Made by a program: the position numbers and the translations under genes. A DNA stretch of 64,000 nucleotides from Streptomyces sp. NRRL F-2664 (GTDB taxonomy: Bacteria; Actinomycetota; Actinomycetes; Streptomycetales; Streptomycetaceae): positions 1-64,000 of the forward strand of contig NZ_JOFX01000008.1 in NCBI RefSeq assembly GCF_000719345.1, given 5' to 3'. This document shows positions 40,381 to 47,883 of this stretch, in pieces; the first letter of the stretch is position 1, and the number at the start of each line of letters is the position of its first letter. A model generated the notes under the pieces. That model saw only the letters and a list, made by a program, of their open reading frames with translations, was not told the origin of the DNA and ran no database searches.

Positions 40381-41909
40381 CACAGGTTCGGCGCCCCCTC
40401 CGGCTCGACGTGCGCCCGCTCGGCATGCCCCCACGCCGCCAGCGTGACGCCCACCAACGGGCTGATGTCGACACTCACGCCGCGGCGAGCCCACCCCCAG
40501 CCGTCACCGATGGGTCGCTTGTCGGCACCGGCAAGCGCGGTCGCCAAAGGTGCCTGATCCAGGTGCACGATCTTCTGCTCGGCGACGCCGTCATAGAACT
40601 GGCCCGCAGCAGCAGCGACCTGGCGGGTCTTCGGGATCACCAGCAGATCGTCGATCTCCTGGTCGGCCAGCCCCGCGTCCTTCAAAGCCTTCTTCACCGC
40701 GGGAACGAGGGAGCCGGCCGGGCCGCCCTCGTCAATTACGACCGCGCACGGCTTCCACTTCGCCACGAGCTCGGCCAGCCGCTCGGGCGCCCACCCTGTG
40801 CCGGGCCGGTGGTCGATGACCTCCACATGTATGGCGTCACCGTTCGCCCCGGCCGCACAGATAGCCGAATGCGTCCGCTCAGGGGTCGTATCCAGGGAGA
40901 ACGCCACCGGGTCCGCCATCCTGGATGTACCGTCACCCAGCGCCCGCCAGGCATCTTCCCCGATGACTGACCAGGTATCTGCCATGTCAGACGGGTAGTC
41001 GCCCACACCCAGCCTCTCTCGGGCGAAGACAGCCTCACCCATCGACAACCGCTCGCGCTCCGTGTGCTCCAGTGTGAGCCGGTGCCCAAGAGCCGGATTG
41101 GCTTTGGCGGCAGACAAGGCAGCCAGCGGGTCGTCATGGTCCGCACAGTCCGGCCTGCACTCCTTGACGTGCGGGTTGATGGACCACTCCAGGTACGCCA
41201 GCGACGGGTCCGGCACGCCCGCTTCCATCGCCTGCAGGGCCCGCCTGCGCAGCCGGGCCAGATGCACCGAGGGAGATCCGATGCCCGCCGACCCGAAGTA
41301 CCAGATCTGCGGATTCTGCACCGCCGCCATGGTGGGCATCAGTGCGCCCATGGCGTCATCGCCCAGGATCATCGCCTCGTCGAGGATGTTGCAGTTGCCG
41401 GTGAACCCGCGGCCGGAGCCGCCGCTGCGAGCCAGGAACCGCAGGCGCTGCCCGGTGGTCAGCTCGATCGCTTCCTCGCCCGTCGTCCGCCGCACCCTCG
41501 AGACGCGCTTGCGCAGCTGGTCGCAGTTCATGATGAGGGACTCGATGCGACGGAAGGCCTCGATGGAGGTCTTGAACTCGTGTGCCGAATGCAGGATCAG
41601 CCGCTCGCCCAACAGGAAGAGCCCGGCGAGCTGACGCGCTTCGATGATCGCGCCCTTGCCGTTCTGGCGCGGCACGTTCACGCAGGTCTCGAAGGCGGAC
41701 CAGCTGCCGTCGGCAGTCTCGCCCAGACCGACATGCAGCACGTGCTGCTGCCAGGGGTCGAGCTGGAGGCCGGCGACCGCTGCCAGCTCGACGGCTTCCT
41801 GTCCCGAGGTGGAGACGTAGGGAGGAGCGGTGACGACCCGGGGGGTCTGGACACCGAGAGTCACGTGGCTAGGCGCCACGGCGAGCGGCGCGTCGAGCAG
41901 CGAGGTCAT
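40377..41909 (-). CDS. Terminase large subunit
   Basis: 510 residues. ATPase half: VNVPRQNGKGAIIEARQLAG (Walker A-like R-Q-N-G-K-G at 81-86), NCNILDEAMILGDDAMGALM (Walker B and catalytic acid region). Nuclease half: DPVAFSLDTTPERTHSAICA, VVIDEGGPAGSLVPAVKKAL and the DKRPIGDGWGWARRGVSVDI end carry the acidic RNase H-like residues. It pumps and cuts phage DNA at the portal. The ATG at 41909 is chosen over 42044, because the upstream stretch is Arg/Ser-rich and runs through the preceding gene in another frame. Confidence 0.93.
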   Translation of the reverse strand: MTSLLDAPLAVAPSHVTLGVQTPRVVTAPPYVSTSGQEAVELAAVAGLQLDPWQQHVLHVGLGETADGSWSAFETCVNVPRQNGKGAIIEARQLAGLFLLGERLILHSAHEFKTSIEAFRRIESLIMNCDQLRKRVSRVRRTTGEEAIELTTGQRLRFLARSGGSGRGFTGNCNILDEAMILGDDAMGALMPTMAAVQNPQIWYFGSAGIGSPSVHLARLRRRALQAMEAGVPDPSLAYLEWSINPHVKECRPDCADHDDPLAALSAAKANPALGHRLTLEHTERERLSMGEAVFARERLGVGDYPSDMADTWSVIGEDAWRALGDGTSRMADPVAFSLDTTPERTHSAICAAGANGDAIHVEVIDHRPGTGWAPERLAELVAKWKPCAVVIDEGGPAGSLVPAVKKALKDAGLADQEIDDLLVIPKTRQVAAAAGQFYDGVAEQKIVHLDQAPLATALAGADKRPIGDGWGWARRGVSVDISPLVGVTLAAWGHAERAHVEPEGAPNLW

Positions 41910-42123
41910 CGAGCGCGTCCCCTTCCGTCGCGACCGGCGCGACCTTCCGGAGCTCGAGGAGGGTGGCGCGCAGCTCGCGGGCAACGACTGCGGCCGAGGT
42001 GGGAGCGTCGGTTGCATCGAGAGCCGCCGCCAGCGACAGGGCAATTGCCGTCATGCCCGGAGCGACTTGCTCGACTCCGAGGTCATCGATCTCCAGGCGG
42101 GTCGCGTCCTCGGCACCAGCCAC
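41869..42123 (-). CDS. Small protein upstream of terminase (small terminase candidate)
   Basis: 84 residues, helical: IALSLAAALDATDAPTSAAV, VARELRATLLELRKVAP and a basic end DDLAARRAARRGA. It overlaps the large terminase start by 41 bases. Its place and helical, basic nature fit a small terminase subunit, which recognises the packaging site, but I see no clear HTH. It could also be an unrelated packaging accessory. Confidence 0.6.
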   Translation of the reverse strand: MAGAEDATRLEIDDLGVEQVAPGMTAIALSLAAALDATDAPTSAAVVARELRATLLELRKVAPVATEGDALDDLAARRAARRGA

Positions 42124-42133
42124 GACTACCCCC

Positions 42134-42730
42134 TCAACCTGCGGGAACTATGCGGTCGATCTCGCGAGCACCCTTGACGCTGTTGCAGCGGAAGTGGGCG
42201 AGCTGCACGTTCGTCCGCGTATCCCCACCGCCTCGCGAGATCGGGATGACGTGGTCGATCGTCGGGGCCAGCGGGTTAGGCACGCGAACGTCCATCGGCA
42301 CCGCCGACCCGCACAGGCCGCAGCGCTCGCTGTCACGCTCGGCTATCTCCGCCAACGTGTACGGCTCCGACGTGCTACCCCGTTTGACCGCCCGTCGGCG
42401 GCGGCCCTTCTCCTGCCAGTAGAGGCGCCTCCGCTCCTGCGCCTCAGGGGAGAGCCGGGCAGCTCCCCCAGACCTGGTGACGCGACTGCCGTCCTTGCAG
42501 CGCGGCGAACACCAGCGCTGCCCCCTGCGGCACGGCGAGTAGACGCCACTGCACCGTTCACACATCCGTGGGGGGAGGCTGAGGCGCCGCGGTGCGCGCG
42601 GCTTGGGAACAGCGGGTTCCTCGCGCCTGCACCGAAGGCACTTACGCCGGTCAGCTGGCAGGGACAGGCGGCTGGTGAAGAGCAGCGTGCCGCAACGGCT
42701 GCATGGGGTATCGGGCTTGCTCTGACTCAT
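42134..42730 (-). CDS. HNH endonuclease with Cys-rich N-terminus
   Basis: 198 residues. The N-terminal 85 hold three CxxC pairs (PCSRCGTLL, KCLRCRREE, MCERCSGVY) and a C-S-P-R-C, a chain of zinc ribbons. The C-terminal HNH reads CGLCGSAVPMDVRVPNPLAP, TIDHVIPISRGGGDTRTNVQ and LAHFRCNSVKG, with the catalytic His in DH. HNH enzymes encoded beside terminase genes are known to help cut cos ends in long-tailed phages, so this may take part in packaging. Confidence 0.87.
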   Translation of the reverse strand: MSQSKPDTPCSRCGTLLFTSRLSLPADRRKCLRCRREEPAVPKPRAPRRLSLPPRMCERCSGVYSPCRRGQRWCSPRCKDGSRVTRSGGAARLSPEAQERRRLYWQEKGRRRRAVKRGSTSEPYTLAEIAERDSERCGLCGSAVPMDVRVPNPLAPTIDHVIPISRGGGDTRTNVQLAHFRCNSVKGAREIDRIVPAG

Positions 42731-42749
42731 TGCGATCTCCCGGAAACGC

Positions 42750-42781
42750 GGAAGGCCCGAGCCGGGAGACTCGGGCCTTCC
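42750..42781. terminator. 12-bp perfect terminator hairpin
   Basis: GGAAGGCCCGAG (42750-42761) pairs with CTCGGGCCTTCC (42770-42781) around 8 bases, 20 bases upstream of the HNH start. It separates the late packaging operon from the genes to its right and would stop minus-strand transcription from there. Confidence 0.75.
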
Positions 42782-43032
42782 TTCCCACCGCGATCAACGG
42801 CGGGCGCCTGCGTGTGACTCAGCGTCACGGTTACTTAGAGTCGCTATTTACCGAGTTGAGGATTGCCGGTGAATAGCGGCGTCTTTAAAATCGTCCACGC
42901 GCAAAACAGAGCGACAAGGGCGTTTGGGTCGCCCGAGGGTCCGCTGAAGTTCTGACCCAATCTCCCCCCTGGGCATGGGGAGTCGTCACTCCGTGAAGCC
43001 ACGTTCGCTTGATCAGCGTTCGCTTCGTTCGT
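42782..43032. other. 251-base gene-free region, candidate cos and late promoter region
   Basis: AT-richer than its surroundings and without a gene. It contains GTTCGCTT at 43003-43010 and 43018-43025, a TTCGTTCG run, the dyad TGACTCAGCGTCAC (42818-42831; TGAC/GTCA) and a TTTAAAA stretch near 42892. It lies between an HNH gene that heads the terminase operon and the preceding unit, exactly where cos sites and late promoters lie in many siphophages. No cohesive-end sequence can be defined by eye. Confidence 0.4.
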
Positions 43033-43473
43033 TCACCAAGATCGTGACGCTTGCGGTGTGACGGAGTGTGGGGTGGCCCGCCTACGCCCTCGGTACCAGG
43101 CAGTGACCACCGCCTCCATCTCCGTCTGCCTCATGTCCCTGACCCGGCGCCGGACGATGTCCTCGCCTGGGTCGACGGTGATGATGCGTGCGCCGAGCCG
43201 CTTGTATCGGGCGAGCGCTTTGGGTTGGGGCATGGTGTGGATCAAGTAGACGTCGGTGTTGGCGAGGTGCCGCTCTGCCTCGTGGATGGCTGCTTGCCGG
43301 GCGCGGTGCACGATGCGCAGGAGGGTGGGGTCGTGCTTGTGGTGGTCGGCGCCGGGGCCGGCCATGGCGAGCGCCATGAGGTCGAGGTCGATGACGACGT
43401 CGCGGGCTTTGGCGTGGGCCCGGATCCAGCTGCTCTTGCCTGCAGCTGGGGGGCCGGTGACTACGTAGAGCAC
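43033..43473 (-). CDS. P-loop kinase-like protein
   Basis: 146 residues. LYVVTGPPAAGKSSWIRAHA holds a Walker A (GPPAAGKS), VVIDLDLMALAM a DxD after the second strand, VYLIHTMPQPKALARYKRLG and IITVDPGEDIVRRRVRDMRQ give the lid region with Arg. This is the layout of polynucleotide-kinase or zeta-toxin-like small kinases. The GTG at 43473 overlaps the end of the Cys-rich gene by 13 bases. Substrate unknown; nucleic-acid end repair is one option. Confidence 0.75.
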   Translation of the reverse strand: MLYVVTGPPAAGKSSWIRAHAKARDVVIDLDLMALAMAGPGADHHKHDPTLLRIVHRARQAAIHEAERHLANTDVYLIHTMPQPKALARYKRLGARIITVDPGEDIVRRRVRDMRQTEMEAVVTAWYRGRRRATPHSVTPQASRSW

Positions 43474-43613
43474 GGGGCCTCGCCGTGAATGCAGCAGTGA
43501 GTACCGATGCAGCCGCAGCAGCGGTCGGGCAGAGGCAGCAAGGGCTGGCCAAGGCGGGCAACGTGGCTCTGGGTGAGGACGTACTCGCCGTCTTGGAGTT
43601 TTATGTCGGGCAT
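43461..43613 (-). CDS. Small Cys-rich protein
   Basis: 50 residues. MPDIKLQDGEYVLTQSHVAR is followed by a cluster CCGCIGTHCCIHGEAPCST with six Cys and two His in 19 residues, probably a metal site. The ATG is four bases past the stop of the preceding gene and its own stop lies inside the kinase gene, so it is translationally linked on both sides. Function unknown. Confidence 0.55.
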   Translation of the reverse strand: MPDIKLQDGEYVLTQSHVARLGQPLLPLPDRCCGCIGTHCCIHGEAPCST

Positions 43614-43617
43614 CCCG

Positions 43618-43860
43618 TCAGCTCCTGTCGCACGGTGACCGGTCGACTTGCAGGTACCAGCGCCCTGCTGGGCTGAGCCAGGGGCGCTGCAGGCTGACGC
43701 CGCACTCTAGGAGGCCCTTGCGCCCGTCGCGGTCGAAGGCGGCCTGCACAACCTTCGGCGGGTACTGCGAGGCCAGGCGCTCGAAGGCGTAGGTGGCATG
43801 GTCGCGTACAGCGGCGAGGACTGTGGCGGTGGTGAGGTCGGAGCGCTTCACGGTCACCAC
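43618..43860 (-). CDS. Small hypothetical protein
   Basis: 80 residues: SDLTTATVLAAVRDHATYAF, RLASQYPPKVVQAAFDRDG and RPWLSPAGRWYLQVDRSPCD. The layout suggests a small winged-helix-like fold with a C-terminal beta hairpin, although no family is known to me. It overlaps the HNH gene by seven bases and is part of the same operon. Confidence 0.55.
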   Translation of the reverse strand: MVTVKRSDLTTATVLAAVRDHATYAFERLASQYPPKVVQAAFDRDGRKGLLECGVSLQRPWLSPAGRWYLQVDRSPCDRS

Positions 43861-44147
43861 CTCCGGGATGCGCCCTGGACGCGGACGCTGGTCCGGTTAC
43901 CGCGTGCGCTGTTGCACCGCCGGTGCGCGCTGCGGGCGTTGGCCGGGTCGAGGAGGTCTCCGCCGCGGCTGAGGGGCAGCAGGTGGTCCAGTGTGAACGC
44001 ATCGGGGTGCCTGCCTGCCTCGGGCCCGGTGATGTCGTACCGGATGTCGTGACCGCACAGCCAGCACGGAAGGTGAAGGCGCCGCTGCTGGTCACACAGC
44101 GTGCGGTAGGGGCGCCCGTTGCGGGGGTTGCCGGCCACGGGCGCCAC
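43854..44147 (-). CDS. HNH endonuclease
   Basis: 97 residues, nearly all the HNH unit: CWLCGHDIRYD, FTLDHLLPLSRGGDLLDPAN and RSAHRRCNSARGNR, with two CxxC-type zinc pairs and the catalytic DH. It is a second free-standing HNH within 2 kb of the terminase. Could be a cos-associated nuclease or a homing-type invader; the operon overlap argues for a phage function. Confidence 0.85.
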   Translation of the reverse strand: MAPVAGNPRNGRPYRTLCDQQRRLHLPCWLCGHDIRYDITGPEAGRHPDAFTLDHLLPLSRGGDLLDPANARSAHRRCNSARGNRTSVRVQGASRRW

Positions 44148-44151
44148 CTCC

Positions 44152-44640
44152 TCAGCTGACGATCTCCCACATCTCGCAGCCGCTGGTCTCGAAGACCTCG
44201 CCCTTCTTGACCGTGATGCGGCTCTGACCTTGGGGGGTGCCGTTCGAAATGATCGATCCGAACTCGCCGGAGTCGTCCTTGTTCCGGGCCCAGTAGCAGT
44301 TGGGAATCGAGGAGCTGGAGGGTCCAGCCGTCTTGTACGTGCCCGGCTTCATGTCCTCCCCGACGAGGTAGGTACCGGGACCTACGACCGTCTTGGGGCC
44401 GGGAACGGCGGGGAGCGTCACGCTGGGCTCTACGCCCTTCGAGACGTCGGCGCCGACGGACGCCAGCACCTTCTCGGCCGCGTCCAGAATCTGCTGGTCG
44501 CTCATGGTGGCTGTAGCGGTAACGGTCACGGTGACCGTGGGACCGGGCTTCGCCGAGTCGCTGCCTGCGGAACTGCACCCTGCCAGCAGGGTGATGGCGG
44601 AGCCGAGTATGGCCATCCGCGCGAGCGGAGCTCTGTTCAT
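44152..44640 (-). CDS. Lipoprotein, candidate lysogenic surface protein
   Basis: 162 residues. Signal and lipobox: MAILGSAITLLAGCSSAGSD, with C22 the lipid site, followed by a Thr/Val linker, a helix (QQILDAAEKVLASVGADVSK) and a beta domain with GTYLVGEDMKPGTYKTAGPS and SRITVKKGEVFETSGCEMWE. The GTYLVG-D-KPGTYKT element is common in Streptomyces surface lipoproteins. Prophage lipoproteins often block superinfection at the envelope. It is flanked by short gaps, consistent with its own promoter (a moron). Confidence 0.75.
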   Translation of the reverse strand: MNRAPLARMAILGSAITLLAGCSSAGSDSAKPGPTVTVTVTATATMSDQQILDAAEKVLASVGADVSKGVEPSVTLPAVPGPKTVVGPGTYLVGEDMKPGTYKTAGPSSSSIPNCYWARNKDDSGEFGSIISNGTPQGQSRITVKKGEVFETSGCEMWEIVS

Positions 44641-44722
44641 CTGTCCCCCCGGGACGTTACGTGCGGAGGGGCATCATCCGCTGCAGCGGCCGGGTGACTG
44701 GCTGGTATGGCCTATTCGTGAC

Positions 44723-45022
44723 CTAGGTGACGGTGAGGGTTCCGGCCCGGCGGACGACGTGCTCGTCGTTGGGCGGGTCGATGCGGACCCAGACGTGCCA
44801 GGCGCCACGGGTGAGGGGCGCGTCCGTGGTGGGTCCGATGAGGATGCGGGCGGTGTCCGCGCCGTCCCATTCGCCGTCGAGCCAGTCGGCGAGCGCGGGG
44901 TTCGACCGGTTGGTGTCCGGGAGGAACTGGAACTGGGGCGGCGTGCCAGTGAGGTCGACGTCGGCCGGGGCGGTCTCGACGGTCACGTTGAGGTATTCGA
45001 TGCTGGTCGCGGGGATCACCAC
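44723..45022 (-). CDS. Phage structural-type protein, Ig-like
   Basis: 99 residues, beta-rich: SIEYLNVTVETAPADVDLTG, ARILIGPTTDAPLTRGAWHV and WVRIDPPNDEHVVRRAGTLT. It looks like an immunoglobulin-like or neck-appendage domain. The GTG at 45022 overlaps the stop of the repeat protein by seven bases, so it works with it. Confidence 0.6.
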   Translation of the reverse strand: MVIPATSIEYLNVTVETAPADVDLTGTPPQFQFLPDTNRSNPALADWLDGEWDGADTARILIGPTTDAPLTRGAWHVWVRIDPPNDEHVVRRAGTLTVT

Positions 45023-46041
45023 GGTGGACCGACCTCCCAGCGGCTGGCCGGCGCTGCGACCGCCCACGCGGAGGACGGGGCGCCGAGGGTGAGCGTGACG
45101 TCCGGATCGAAGCCGCCGACGTCGGGCGCGTAGAGGACGGCCGTGGACGCGATCGAGCCCAGGGCGACCGTCACCGTTCCAGGGGCGAGCGCTGGCACGT
45201 ACAGGGCCGTGGCGGGGTCGAGGCGGCCGGGATCGATCGTGACCGAACCGGGGGCGAGTGCGGGCCCGTACAGCGCGGACGTCGACTCGACGCGGGCCGG
45301 TGCCAGCGTGACGGCCCCCGGGGCCAGCGCGGGCGCGTACTGGGCCGCGGTGGACTCGATGCGGGCCGGGGCGAGGGGCTGCTCGCCGGCGGCGATGGCC
45401 AGGGTCCAGGCGGAGCCGAGGGCGGACTGGTCGGCCGTCCAGACGCGGGAGCCGATCGTCCCGGACACCGTGGCGTCCGAGTCGCCCCAGGCGCCCGAGC
45501 TGGCGCCGCTGCCCGAGGTGGTGAAGGCCTGCCCGCGCCTCGTGTGGCCCGCGGGCGCGGTCCAGGCCGCGGTCTGCGGTGTGGCAGCGCCCCGGGAGTC
45601 CCAGACGACGCCGATCTCCCGGCTCGCTGCGCCAACCGAGCCCAGGGACGGTGTGGTCTTCGTGAGGGCCGCGGCCGACGTGTTGGTGGCCGAGGTGATC
45701 GGGCTCGCGGCCAGGGCGCCGCGTACCCGGCCGAGGAGGAGCACCTGGCGGATGCTGCCAGTGCTCGGGGTGACGGTGATGACCGCGCCGAGGTCGCCGG
45801 CCTCGGCGATGCGCCACCACAGCTGGGACATGTGCCCGGACTGCATCGCGGTGCCCAGGCTCGTCCAGGCACCGGCGCCACCCGAGATGGCGAAGGTGCG
45901 GGACCCGCTGGGCATTACGCATGCGGCGAGGAGCAGGTCGCCGACGACGACTGAGCCGTCGTTGGGGATGGTGGCGGCCGCAGAGGAGCCGGTGGAGAGG
46001 GTGACGGTGTCGGCGAGGTGGGTGAGCTGCCCTACGGCCAT
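45016..46041 (-). CDS. Phage tail-fibre/adhesin-like protein with repeats
   Basis: 341 residues. The first 215 form a beta domain (TLSTGSSAAATIPNDGSVVV, WWRIAEAGDLGAVITVTPST) of the type seen in tail-associated proteins. Residues about 220-310 hold 22-23-residue repeats with ALAPG-x-VT--P-R--S-xALY-P (PALAPGAVTLAPARVESTSA, PALAPGSVTIDPGRLDPATA, PALAPGTVTVALGSIASTAV). These suggest a fibrous or stalk region. Upstream of the terminase, away from the main tail genes, it could be an extra receptor-binding or head fibre. Confidence 0.65.
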   Translation of the reverse strand: MAVGQLTHLADTVTLSTGSSAAATIPNDGSVVVGDLLLAACVMPSGSRTFAISGGAGAWTSLGTAMQSGHMSQLWWRIAEAGDLGAVITVTPSTGSIRQVLLLGRVRGALAASPITSATNTSAAALTKTTPSLGSVGAASREIGVVWDSRGAATPQTAAWTAPAGHTRRGQAFTTSGSGASSGAWGDSDATVSGTIGSRVWTADQSALGSAWTLAIAAGEQPLAPARIESTAAQYAPALAPGAVTLAPARVESTSALYGPALAPGSVTIDPGRLDPATALYVPALAPGTVTVALGSIASTAVLYAPDVGGFDPDVTLTLGAPSSAWAVAAPASRWEVGPPW

Positions 46042-46050
46042 GGCGCTACC

Positions 46051-46440
46051 TCACAGAGCGAAGATGCCGGAGGCGTTCCAGGAGGCCACGATGTTGCCGC
46101 CGTTGGGGGTGACGCCCACGCCGTCTATGTAAGCGATCAGGCTGCTCGTCGCGTCCACGCCGGTGTGCTTGTAGAGCACGACGGCCTCGACGCTGTCCCC
46201 GGTGACGGCAGTGAAGGTGACGTCTGCGGCGTCGAACACGCCGCTTGTGATCGTCTTGGAGCCGAGGGCGGAGGAGACGGCGACGCGGGCGCCGGCCGGA
46301 ACGTCGTCGAGGAAGTCGTGGCCACTGCTGTACGTGTAGTCGGCGGTGTCCACGATGATCGCGCGGATGTCGTCGGCGGCAAGGTCGATGTCGCCGCCGA
46401 GGAGTAGCTGCTTGAAGGACGGATAGAGGGCGCTGGCCAT
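46051..46440 (-). CDS. Phage structural-type protein
   Basis: 129 residues. ASALYPSFKQLLLGGDIDLA, DDIRAIIVDTADYTYSSGHD, FLDDVP and then strands through EAVVLYKHTGVDATSSLIAY to a final VGVTPNGGNIVASWNASGIF. This pattern is recurrent in actinophage virion proteins encoded with tail fibres. It is nine bases before the repeat protein and probably assembles with it. Confidence 0.65.
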   Translation of the reverse strand: MASALYPSFKQLLLGGDIDLAADDIRAIIVDTADYTYSSGHDFLDDVPAGARVAVSSALGSKTITSGVFDAADVTFTAVTGDSVEAVVLYKHTGVDATSSLIAYIDGVGVTPNGGNIVASWNASGIFAL

Positions 46441-46449
46441 GGCACTCCT

Positions 46450-46695
46450 TCAGGCGGCTTTGGGGTTGCGCTGGGGCATTGGCCGGTAGGTAGCTGCATG
46501 TGCCGCGACTTCAGGCAGCGCGTACATGGTCTTGAACTCGCGTCCATTGCCCGCGTACTCGCTGGGCCGTCCCTTGAACCGCCGAATCTTCCCGCGTCGC
46601 GCCCACTGGCGGATGACGGTTCCGGGGACCCCGGTTGCCTCGGTGGCTTCGTTCTCGAAGACGAGGTCGTTGGGGTACAGCTGATGCAGTTCCAT
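46450..46695 (-). CDS. Small MerR-like HTH DNA-binding protein
   Basis: 81 residues. FENEATEATGVPGTVIRQWA and RRGKIRRFKGRPSEYAG form a MerR/excisionase-like HTH, followed by a helix and a basic end. It heads the small structural operon to its left and may regulate it. The ATG at 46695 follows a weak GGGGGTGG. An upstream ATG at 46827 is unlikely. Confidence 0.65.
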   Translation of the reverse strand: MELHQLYPNDLVFENEATEATGVPGTVIRQWARRGKIRRFKGRPSEYAGNGREFKTMYALPEVAAHAATYRPMPQRNPKAA

Positions 46696-46876
46696 GCCAC
46701 CCCCGGGAATACGAAAAGCCCCCGGCGAGGCCTGGGGCTGAAGCGGCGGCGGGCATAGGTGTTCCGCCTCAGCGCACTGTGACATACGCGAGATCAAGAC
46801 GTCAAGGAAGGCCGGTTCGAGCCACAATCACGGGCGTCCGCCCCTGCGGGACCTGGCTGCCCGGCATGATGCCGTT

Positions 46877-47065
46877 ATGGGCGTCTCCTACATGGTCCGC
46901 GGGTCGACTGAGGCCGAATGCCGGCATGCGTTGGACCGGCTGTGTGCGGCGTTGGGTGCAACGCCGACGACGGCCCCGATCCGGGCTGCGGGTCCGGGGT
47001 GGCTGGCGCGGGCGGTGCCTACGCCGAAGGCCCCCGCGGACAGCGAGGGCCTGGTCGAGCGGTAG
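46877..47065 (+). CDS. Small plus-strand protein
   Basis: 62 residues: MGVSYMVRGSTEAECRHALD, RLCAALGATPTTAP, then a basic end. It is one of the few plus-strand frames inside the phage region with a protein-like start, and it converges with the minus-strand gene at 47067 with one base between. No ribosome site is clear; expression is uncertain. Confidence 0.45.
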   Translation: MGVSYMVRGSTEAECRHALDRLCAALGATPTTAPIRAAGPGWLARAVPTPKAPADSEGLVER

Positions 47066-47066
47066 G

Positions 47067-47342
47067 TCAGGCTGACGCGTTGGCGGGGTGTTCGCGCCTG
47101 TAGGTGGCGATGCACTCGCCGCAGAGGTCGCCGACGTACTCGTCGCCGCTCATGTAGTGGTGGGCGCCGCAGAAGTAGCCGCCGCATCCGTGGTCGTCGC
47201 CGCCGGGCGTCTGGCCGCACAGGTAGGCGAGGCCGCGGTCGATCTTCTCGTCGCAGCCGTCCTGCTCGCAGACGGCGTCGACGGCGTATCCGGCTTCGAT
47301 CTTCTGCCCGTTGCGGTTGATCGTGTAGTGGGCGTATCCCAT
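47067..47342 (-). CDS. Cys/His-rich zinc-binding phage protein
   Basis: 91 residues. MGYAHYTINRNGQKIEAGYA opens it, followed by CEQDGCDEKIDRGLAYLCG, CGGYFCGAHHY and GDLCGECIATYRREH, giving eight Cys and several His in a treble-ribbon pattern. It is a type seen often in Streptomyces phages and integrative elements, without known function; a host-takeover or transfer-linked role is possible. Confidence 0.7.
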   Translation of the reverse strand: MGYAHYTINRNGQKIEAGYAVDAVCEQDGCDEKIDRGLAYLCGQTPGGDDHGCGGYFCGAHHYMSGDEYVGDLCGECIATYRREHPANASA

Positions 47343-47384
47343 GGCTTCCTCCTTGGGTTGGGGTGAGTGTGGCAGTGGGGTCTG

Positions 47385-47843
47385 TCAGTTGCCGTTGTTG
47401 GTGGTCCTGGCCCAGATGCCGCGGGTCTGCGTGGTGACGTTCCGGTGTTCCTGACTGACAGGCCCGTTGTAGTTGTGGGTGTGGGAGTCGGGCACGAGCG
47501 TCTTGGCGCCGCGGAGCATCCGTGCGATGGCGAGGATCGGCACGGCCACGGCCGCGGGGGCAGCGCAGATCATGGCGATGACGGCCGGGTCGGCGTAGTC
47601 GGAGGCGATGAGGACGAGCGAGGTGGCGCCGCCGACGGACATGGTGACGACGCTGCCGGCGAGCATGAGGGCGCTGGTGTCGGTCGCCTTCTGGCTCATC
47701 GGGGGCCTACCGGGCTGGGGTACGGGCGGGGTGGGGCCGACGGCGGGCAGGAGGCTGGTGTCCCGGTAGGAAGTGGGGGTGTTGAAGGCGTCGGCGATGA
47801 GTCGTTCAGCCTCGGCGCGTTCGGCCTGGGTGTAGTCGGGCAT
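47385..47843 (-). CDS. Membrane protein next to the transfer module
   Basis: 152 residues. A helical start (YTQAERAEAERLIADAFNTP), Pro-rich linker, then two membrane helices (ALMLAGSVVTMSVGGATSLV and VIAMICAAPAAVAVPILAIA) and a polar tail with SHTHNYNGPVSQEHRNVTTQ. Small two-helix membrane proteins are found with tra genes of Streptomyces plasmids (Spd-like). It lies after the repeat-rich gap behind the FtsK/TraB-like gene. Confidence 0.6.
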   Translation of the reverse strand: MPDYTQAERAEAERLIADAFNTPTSYRDTSLLPAVGPTPPVPQPGRPPMSQKATDTSALMLAGSVVTMSVGGATSLVLIASDYADPAVIAMICAAPAAVAVPILAIARMLRGAKTLVPDSHTHNYNGPVSQEHRNVTTQTRGIWARTTNNGN

Positions 47844-47883
47844 GGCGGTTCTCCTGAGAGACGTTTGGGGTGGTTTGTGAGGG

